From assembly GCA_002398875.1 (NCBI GenBank), contig DHCC01000039.1, forward strand, positions 1-11,958: a stretch of DNA of 11,958 nt, written 5' to 3'. Below the pieces are notes generated by a model, which was not told the origin of the DNA, did not search any database, and saw only the letters and a program-made list of their open reading frames with translations. Below are positions 6,464-11,958 of this stretch, piece by piece. The stretch's first letter is position 1; the number at the start of each line of letters is the position of its first letter. The position numbers were made by a program, and so were the translations under genes. Source of the stretch: Bacteroidales bacterium UBA4912. GTDB taxonomy: Bacteria; Bacteroidota; Bacteroidia; Bacteroidales; Dysgonomonadaceae.

Positions 6464-8746
6464 TTATCGTTCTACTGTGAACTCCCAATTGCCTGATCCT
6501 ACATTTTCAATTACAGCAAAGTTCCCATCTCTTGTAAATTTTACGGGCTGCCCGTCAACTAATACTTTCTGTCTTCTTGAATAGTGAGGCAGGTAAACAT
6601 CCGCAGTTGTGTTACCTGGTATTGATACATTCAGTTGGAAAGATTCAAGAGGTTTGTTATTAAATTTAACAATAATATCACCTCTCATTGTAGGCTGTTT
6701 TACTTCAGCAAAATCCAAGGTTGAAGGTTGTGGTTTGATCCGTATCTTCTTGAATCCTGGCTCTATCGGTTGTATTCCCATCAGTTTTCTTGGAATCAGG
6801 TTTGCTGGAGCAGCACCCCATGCATGATTCCAATCTTGGTTAGGTTTATATTTATTATCCCATGCTTCCATAGAGATAGTAGAACCTTTTCGGATCATAT
6901 TGTACCAGCTTCTTTCACCGATTGAACTGAGTAGTTGAAGACCGTAGTCATCATCTCCTGCATCGTACACACCATCAAGTAAAAACTGTGAGCCATAAAC
7001 GCTGCATGCCATTCCACGTGAACGTATGAATTTTAAGACCGACTCTATATTTTTATCCTCAACAAGACCGAATGCAAGTGGGAACATGTTTGCATGTAGT
7101 GATGCGTGATCTGTGCCAATACCATCAACATAAACACCTCTTTTTTTATCAAAAAGATGTTTGTTAAACATTTTTTTTAGATTATCCGCACGTTCGGTGT
7201 AGAAGGTGTAATCACTTTGTTTACCAAGAATTTGAGCTATATTAGCCATAACGGTAAGTGCTTTGTAGTGGTAAGCATTTACAACAGTATTCACTTCTGT
7301 AAAAACAAATCCGTCAGTTTCTCCACCCTCTTCTTTTTCCAGTCCCAGTATTCCGGTATGGGGCCAGTCAACTATATCACGAAGGTTTCCATTAAAATGA
7401 ATTGACTTCAGAACTTCAGGAGTAACTTTACCTTTAAGTGTGCTTATAAAACCATCCTCATCCGAAAGCGAAATCAGTGTTTTTGCTTGCAGATCTTTGT
7501 AAAACTGTTCAAATGATCGTGTATTGCCGGTATACATATAATCTTCCCAAGCAATTAGTACTGATTGAAGAATCCATTCAGTAGGCCAGGTTGGATTTTT
7601 AATCAGGTATTCATGAGTATATCTTGCCATATTGTACCCATCACCAGAAACACTGTAGTGGGAAAGTTGATTAATTATTGCATCAGCTTCGTAAGGAATT
7701 CGTTCACGATCACCGTCAACATAAACGCCCAGGAACGATGTTGCTTTCACCGAATATTTTGATAGTTCCCACACCTGATTTAAAACGGTGTCAGAACTGT
7801 GAAAATATGAGTCCGTTTCATTGAAAGGATAGAAAGCAGTTTCTCTGATCAAATCTTTATCTTTCAGAGGATGATTGTAATTCTCAATTTCACAGTAACG
7901 GAAAGGAGTAACTTCTCCAATATAATCCGGTATTAATATTGCTTGGCTTCCAGTGTTCCTCTGGTCCTGTCTGATAGTGATAATATAAGTATTCCACCCT
8001 TTTTTTGGCACTATACTGTATTCGGCATAACGTCTTGAGCCACCAGGTGTACGGTCTACTCTGCCATCTTTTTTTACTTCTCCTAAATGAATTTTCACAG
8101 TGTCTGTTCCATTTTCAGAAAACAGATTGACCCGCAATCTACCGAATGCTGCTTTACCAAAATCTGTAAAATAACTGTTATTTTTTGTTTGCTCTATTTT
8201 AACTGGATATTCATCTTGTTTTTGTATAGGATGTCTGTCTGTAAGATAACCTGCAAAAGACTCTGATGTTTTAAATTGAGAGATATTTGAAAAAACTGAC
8301 TCATTTCCATTATTATCCCATATTTTTACTTTCCAGCTATATACTTTTCCCGGTTCAAGTTGTTTGCCTTCGTAGAGTATGTTAGCTGAACAATTGCTTT
8401 CAATTTTTCCTGAATCCCACATATCTGCGGAGTCTCTCATCAGATAATCACTCTCAGATGCTAACAATATTCTATATGCCGTTTGGAGTGTGTTGTCACC
8501 TAAAGAAGGCACGGCCCATCCGAAGAATGGCTTAGTTGTGCTTATATCAGTAAATTGGAAATTCTCTTTCAATGAAGTAGCTTCTTTTAAAGGTGTTGAC
8601 GCAGGGTATCCATTAAGGAAAACCTGATCGGTTTGTGATAATAGGTTGACAGTTAAGTCGTAAGGGATAGACTGTTCCTGGGCACCTGCTGCAGTGAAAA
8701 AGCATAAACATATAATTGTTGCCAGTGCAATTCTCTTAATAATCAT
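6464..8746 (-). CDS. GH78 alpha-L-rhamnosidase, full-length, exported
   Basis: Glycoside hydrolase predicted to remove terminal alpha-L-rhamnose from glycans or glycosides. Residues 1-22 are a signal peptide (hydrophobic to TAAGA-QE) without a lipobox, so a periplasmic location is likely. An Ig/FnIII-like N-terminal domain spans about 30-160 (TAYRILLASES, MWDSGKI, YSWKVKIWDNNG). A rhamnosidase beta-sandwich spans about 185-310. The (alpha/alpha)6 catalytic barrel runs from about 315 to 655 and has VDGDRERIPYEADA at 343-356 (Glu348 at the general-acid position, Asp355 seven residues on), STISMEAWD with likely base Glu627, and NHAWG at 640-644. The C-terminal beta-sandwich starts near GIQPIEPGF and ends in GNWEFTVER. 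All catalytic positions I can place are present, so it should be active. It starts 37 bp after the regulator gene, in a probable operon. Confidence 0.93.
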   Translation of the reverse strand: MIIKRIALATIICLCFFTAAGAQEQSIPYDLTVNLLSQTDQVFLNGYPASTPLKEATSLKENFQFTDISTTKPFFGWAVPSLGDNTLQTAYRILLASESDYLMRDSADMWDSGKIESNCSANILYEGKQLEPGKVYSWKVKIWDNNGNESVFSNISQFKTSESFAGYLTDRHPIQKQDEYPVKIEQTKNNSYFTDFGKAAFGRLRVNLFSENGTDTVKIHLGEVKKDGRVDRTPGGSRRYAEYSIVPKKGWNTYIITIRQDQRNTGSQAILIPDYIGEVTPFRYCEIENYNHPLKDKDLIRETAFYPFNETDSYFHSSDTVLNQVWELSKYSVKATSFLGVYVDGDRERIPYEADAIINQLSHYSVSGDGYNMARYTHEYLIKNPTWPTEWILQSVLIAWEDYMYTGNTRSFEQFYKDLQAKTLISLSDEDGFISTLKGKVTPEVLKSIHFNGNLRDIVDWPHTGILGLEKEEGGETDGFVFTEVNTVVNAYHYKALTVMANIAQILGKQSDYTFYTERADNLKKMFNKHLFDKKRGVYVDGIGTDHASLHANMFPLAFGLVEDKNIESVLKFIRSRGMACSVYGSQFLLDGVYDAGDDDYGLQLLSSIGERSWYNMIRKGSTISMEAWDNKYKPNQDWNHAWGAAPANLIPRKLMGIQPIEPGFKKIRIKPQPSTLDFAEVKQPTMRGDIIVKFNNKPLESFQLNVSIPGNTTADVYLPHYSRRQKVLVDGQPVKFTRDGNFAVIENVGSGNWEFTVER

Positions 8747-8783
8747 ATTGACTTATTTTTAATAAATTGTTGTTAAATCCTAC

Positions 8784-9677
8784 TTAAACCCTTCTCGAAT
8801 TCCTGTATTCAATTGGGGTTATTCCAACTTTTTTTTTGAAAAATGATAAAAAATATTCGTATGAATTAAAATCTAGTTCGTAAGAAATTTCTTTTACAGA
8901 ATAATTTGTTTCTGCTAACAACTCCTTTGCTCTTCTCAATTTAAGCTCCTGAAAATATTGAGCAGGCGCATATCCCGTATATTCTTTAAATGTTTTCCTG
9001 AAAAGGGAATAGCTAATACCCAAATTTGCAGCTATTCCTTTTGTGTCTATTTCTCTGTTGATATTTTCTAGCATAATTACTTTAGCTCGTTCAATAATTT
9101 GGGCTGTTTCTTTTGTCTCAAAGTTTTTATTTTGTGCCATTGATAAAATGAACCCCAAAATATTGAAAGTTATACCTGCCAGATTTTGCTGAGCTGCTGT
9201 TTTATCTTCTTTTGCTACCCTTATGGCTGTATAAAACAGGTTTACAAGGTCTTCATTAACACCAACATCCAATACCTGATTTGAAGGTGTAATAAAGCCA
9301 TTTTCAACAATTTTATCAATGATATCTCCTTCAAAACCGATATAATACTCATTCCACCCTGTTTCCTTCAGAGGTTTATATGTGTGCCATTGACCGGGGA
9401 AGAGAATAATCGCCTGTCCTTTAACTATATCGGTTTTTTTAGTTGAATCAGACTTAAAAGTACCCCTTCCTTTACTAATATATACTATTTGATACTCGGA
9501 TAGAGTCCTGCCTTTACCTGGGTTGAAATAGTAGCTTTTGGGATGTTCCGTTGACGGATATTTAGCATTTTGAGTTATCGGTTGAAAGCCAACTGTATTT
9601 ACAGTGAGTCCGAATTTTTTATCTTTTTCACTGACTAACAGGTATTTAAAATCTATGCCGAAATCATTATATCTCAT
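8784..9677 (-). CDS. AraC-family transcriptional regulator, likely rhamnose-responsive
   Basis: DNA-binding regulator of 297 residues. The N-terminal half is an AraC-type cupin sensor (about 55-125: LSEYQIVYISKGRGTF, AIILFPGQWHTY, WNEYYIGFEG). A linker of about 80 residues follows. The C-terminus carries two helix-turn-helix motifs: IAANLGISYSLFRKTFKEYTG at about 215-235, and VKEISYELDFNSYEYFLSFF at 261-280 followed by the family end GITPIEYR. It is cytoplasmic with no membrane segment. It sits between rhaT and the rhamnosidase genes, so L-rhamnose or a close product is the likely effector, and the likely targets are this operon and susCD. RhaR of Bacteroides thetaiotaomicron is an AraC/XylS-type activator of rhamnose genes, but I cannot show orthology, so no symbol is given. 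The ATG at 9677 follows a 72-bp spacer. Confidence 0.93.
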   Translation of the reverse strand: MRYNDFGIDFKYLLVSEKDKKFGLTVNTVGFQPITQNAKYPSTEHPKSYYFNPGKGRTLSEYQIVYISKGRGTFKSDSTKKTDIVKGQAIILFPGQWHTYKPLKETGWNEYYIGFEGDIIDKIVENGFITPSNQVLDVGVNEDLVNLFYTAIRVAKEDKTAAQQNLAGITFNILGFILSMAQNKNFETKETAQIIERAKVIMLENINREIDTKGIAANLGISYSLFRKTFKEYTGYAPAQYFQELKLRRAKELLAETNYSVKEISYELDFNSYEYFLSFFKKKVGITPIEYRNSRRV

Positions 9678-9704
9678 TGTTTCTCAGATATTCATTGATA
9701 TTTT

Positions 9705-9712
9705 TCTAAGAT
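9705..9712 (-). promoter_or_regulatory. Weak promoter-like element (TATATTTA) before the regulator gene
   Basis: In the 72-bp spacer between rhaT and the regulator gene the minus strand has TATATTTA at about this position, one base from TAnnTTTG, with a TTG 22 bp upstream. It would let the regulator and rhamnosidase genes be expressed apart from rhaT. The evidence is thin, and the spacer is also compatible with simple co-transcription. Confidence 0.2.
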
Positions 9713-9749
9713 TGTAAATATAATGAAATATTTAGGTAATAAAACAATG

Positions 9750-10778
9750 TTAAAATAAATTAGGTATAATTAACGATAGTATCAATACTGCCATCCCTAG
9801 TGCCAGGAAAGTTATAGCCTTTTTTCCTGCACCCTTCCACTCTTTAAGTATAATTCCCCAAACATTGCTGAAAACAACATTAAGAGACATAAGGATACTC
9901 CAGGAGAAAGCCATCATAACACTGTCAGGTTCAAAGAAACTTTGTCCCATACCTAAGCCAAAGAATTGTGAATACCAGAGAAGTCCTGCCAGTGCACAGA
10001 ATAGTAAATTGTTTGCCAGGACCGGACCCGAAGATCGTTTTATTTCACCACTTGTTTTATTTTTTCTGTTCATGTATAAACAGTAAACCAAATTGGTAAA
10101 AAAACCTCCAGTTGTAACTAATAAAGTAATCGGATTTTGAGCGAACAGTTCTTTCGCTCCGGAAGAAATAACAGCTTCTTTTATGGGTATTCCTGCACTC
10201 AGTCCTAAATTAAAACATGCACTCATTACACCTGATAATAGTGCAATGAGAAGTCCTTTTTTCAGAGCAAAATCTTTTATCGCTTTTTTTCTTTCCTCTT
10301 CAGTCATGTTCTTAGAACGAAGACTTCCGGCATAACCTACCAGAGCAATACCAACCAAAGTAACGGCAACAGCAAGCAACAAAACTAGTCCTTTAGGTGA
10401 GAATAGATCAGTACCGGTTAATATGGCAGGTATTAAGGTGCCAATAGCTGCAGTAGTACCTAATGCCACTGATTGACCTAATGCTATACCCAGGTAACGC
10501 ATGCTTAGTCCAAAAGTCAACCCTCCTACGCCCCAAAGTGCGCCATAGCCTATTGCTTGCCATGAAGCTGAGGAATTAACTCTGTAAATTTCAAACATTT
10601 CAGGTAGTGAAATTGATAACAGTGCTCCAAGGAAAGGAAATATCAGCCATGCAAAAACACCTTGCGTAAGCCAGAAGTTTTCCCACGACCATCCCTTTAT
10701 TTTATTGATGGGGACGTATGAGCTTGACTGGCCCATACTTCCCACAGCAATTATTAATAAACCTATTAAGGTATTCAT
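9750..10778 (-). CDS. rhaT: L-rhamnose/proton symporter RhaT
   Basis: Inner-membrane carrier that imports L-rhamnose with a proton. The 342-residue length is almost that of Escherichia coli RhaT (344). The sequence is hydrophobic throughout, with about ten membrane segments and one clear basic/acidic cytoplasmic loop near 153-175 (SLRSKNMTEEERKK). Family features recalled from E. coli RhaT and seen here include KGWSWENFW near 28-36, GLSMRYLGIALGQSVALG at 90-107, LLWYSQFFGLGMG at 266-278 and LKEWKGAGKK at 311-320. It starts 40 bp after rhaA and should be in the same transcript. In this context it takes up the rhamnose released in the periplasm by the two GH78 proteins. The ATG at 10778 has no clear Shine-Dalgarno sequence, as is common in Bacteroidota. 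Confidence 0.95.
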   Translation of the reverse strand: MNTLIGLLIIAVGSMGQSSSYVPINKIKGWSWENFWLTQGVFAWLIFPFLGALLSISLPEMFEIYRVNSSASWQAIGYGALWGVGGLTFGLSMRYLGIALGQSVALGTTAAIGTLIPAILTGTDLFSPKGLVLLLAVAVTLVGIALVGYAGSLRSKNMTEEERKKAIKDFALKKGLLIALLSGVMSACFNLGLSAGIPIKEAVISSGAKELFAQNPITLLVTTGGFFTNLVYCLYMNRKNKTSGEIKRSSGPVLANNLLFCALAGLLWYSQFFGLGMGQSFFEPDSVMMAFSWSILMSLNVVFSNVWGIILKEWKGAGKKAITFLALGMAVLILSLIIPNLF

Positions 10779-10818
10779 GGTTTATAGTATTTATGTTGTA
10801 TTGTTATTTTTAGAGTAA

Positions 10819-11958
10819 TTATATTCTTTTCGAAGTAGTATTGTCTTCATATTCCTGAACTACCTTGATATAATCTTCGCCTACAGGAACATTAAACTGT
10901 AGACAAATATGATTATATATTGCAGCCCACGGCAGTGATTTTAATTCTTCCAGATAGGCTAAACGTTCGAAGTTTTTGTCCTTTTTCTCAAATTCCCTAA
11001 GTTTTTCAGTAGGTTCCAATAATGCCTGAAGCATGGCCTTCTGTGCAGAACGAATTCCTACTACATAGGCTCCAACTCTATTTATCGAAGCATCGAAATA
11101 ATCTAGACCAATATGAATTTTCTCCATCTGGCCAGTGCGTACAATTTCTTGAGAAATAGCAAGAAGGTCGTCGTTAAGTATTATCACATGGTCACTGTCC
11201 CATCTCTCAGGTCTGCTGACATGAAGGTTTATTTCTGGTACGAAAAGCAACACTGAAGAGAGTTTGTCTGAAATACTTTCAGTTGGATGGAAATGTCCTG
11301 CATCCAATGTAAGCATCATGTTGTTCTTAACTGTATAGCCCATATAGAACTCATGTGAACCAACAACATAGCTTTCGCTTCCAATGCCAAATAGTTTACA
11401 TTCTACACAATCCTTCAAATACTCAGTGCTTATTTTCTCTGACAGAACTTCATCAAGTGATTCTTTTAAAAGTTTTCTGTGCTCTAAACGTGATACAGTT
11501 TTGTCTTTCTCACCATCAGGTATCCAGATGTTGTGTACACATGGATCTCCTTGTTGTTTGCCAATTTCAGCCGCAATTTTACGGCACTGGCGTAGATGAT
11601 CTTTCCAGAATTTCCTTATTTCGGGATCAAAATCAGAAAGAGTATATCCGCTTTTGCTTTTATCATGTGAGAAAAATGTGGAATTGAAATCCAGTTTTAC
11701 ATCATTCTCTTTTGCCCAGTCAATCCAGCTCTGAAAGTGTTTAGGTTCAATTTTGTCACGATCTACAAATTCACCAGCGAAATCGCCATAAGTAGCATGT
11801 AGGCTTATTCTGTGTTTTCCGGGAATTAACGACAACACCTTCTCCAGGTCTTTTTTCAGTTCTTCAATTGTACGCGCTTTCCCGGGATAGTTTCCTGTAG
11901 TCTGAATACCTCCTGTTAGTTCGCCGTCAGGATTTTCGAAACCGGTTACATCATCAGC
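10819..11958 (-). CDS. rhaA: L-rhamnose isomerase RhaA (5' end cut by window edge)
   Basis: Cytoplasmic metal-dependent enzyme that converts L-rhamnose to L-rhamnulose, the first step of catabolism. The frame is open to the right edge and shows 379 residues; E. coli RhaA has 419, so about 40 N-terminal residues are missing. The first visible residues (ADDVTGFENPDGELTGGIQ, then TTGNYPGKART) already match the RhaA N-terminal region, so the GTG at 11838 is an internal codon, not a start. Metal ligands are all present, numbered from the first visible residue: Glu186 (VECKLFGIG), Asp219 (LDAGHFHP), His246 (LHVSRP) and Asp286 (GLDYFD), with the same spacing as E. coli Glu234, Asp267, His294 and Asp334. 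The catalytic pair in RWDSDH (Asp254, Asp256) is intact. rhaT follows after 40 bp. The partner kinase and aldolase are not visible. Confidence 0.97.
   Translation of the reverse strand, partial: ADDVTGFENPDGELTGGIQTTGNYPGKARTIEELKKDLEKVLSLIPGKHRISLHATYGDFAGEFVDRDKIEPKHFQSWIDWAKENDVKLDFNSTFFSHDKSKSGYTLSDFDPEIRKFWKDHLRQCRKIAAEIGKQQGDPCVHNIWIPDGEKDKTVSRLEHRKLLKESLDEVLSEKISTEYLKDCVECKLFGIGSESYVVGSHEFYMGYTVKNNMMLTLDAGHFHPTESISDKLSSVLLFVPEINLHVSRPERWDSDHVIILNDDLLAISQEIVRTGQMEKIHIGLDYFDASINRVGAYVVGIRSAQKAMLQALLEPTEKLREFEKKDKNFERLAYLEELKSLPWAAIYNHICLQFNVPVGEDYIKVVQEYEDNTTSKRI

Noticed and set aside
10779..10818. A promoter between rhaA and rhaT
   Set aside because: The 40-bp spacer has no TAnnTTTG-like element on the minus strand; co-transcription with rhaA is the simpler reading.
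11355..11687. 110-residue open frame on the plus strand
   Set aside because: It lies wholly opposite rhaA, whose protein sequence is strongly family-like; the antisense frame has no recognisable domain and its composition is what a shadow frame would give.
11836..11838. GTG as the start codon of rhaA
   Set aside because: The frame stays open upstream to the window edge and encodes clear RhaA N-terminal sequence (GGIQTTGNYPGKART), so this GTG is an internal Val codon.

Overview
The window is one strand-consistent stretch of a Bacteroidota (probably Bacteroidales) genome. The evidence is a SusC/SusD outer-membrane glycan uptake pair, AT-rich spacers, start codons without clear Shine-Dalgarno sequences, and a TAnnTTTG-type promoter element. 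All seven genes I can support lie on the minus strand, so transcription runs from right to left. The two outermost genes are cut by the window edges. I see no RNA gene, CRISPR array, insertion sequence or origin.

In order of transcription the genes are: L-rhamnose isomerase rhaA (5' end missing), the L-rhamnose/H+ symporter rhaT, an AraC-family regulator, a 760-residue family GH78 alpha-L-rhamnosidase, a shorter 591-residue GH78-type protein, a 579-bp gene-free region, susC, and susD (3' end missing). Spacers between the first five genes are 40, 72, 37 and 59 bp; susC and susD are 12 bp apart.

Together they form a rhamnoside-utilisation locus in which the polysaccharide-utilisation part (SusC/D and two exported rhamnosidases) is joined to the sugar-catabolic part (RhaT, RhaA). 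The likely flow is: SusD captures a rhamnose-containing glycan or glycoside, SusC imports it, the GH78 enzymes release L-rhamnose in the periplasm, RhaT carries it into the cytoplasm, and RhaA converts it to L-rhamnulose. The AraC-type protein is the natural candidate for the rhamnose-responsive activator. The kinase and aldolase that normally follow RhaA are not in the window and may lie beyond its right edge.

The best candidates for something undescribed are small. (1) A long imperfect hairpin at 4433-4519 has six arm mismatches, four of which become G-U wobble pairs only if the minus strand is the RNA. (2) A set of repeats and a dyad sits upstream of a good TAnnTTTG promoter for susC. (3) The 591-residue GH78 protein has Asp where GH78 enzymes usually carry a catalytic Glu. 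(4) The spacer between the two rhamnosidase genes seems to encode a remnant of a GH78-like C-terminus. I do not see a wholly new multi-gene system here.
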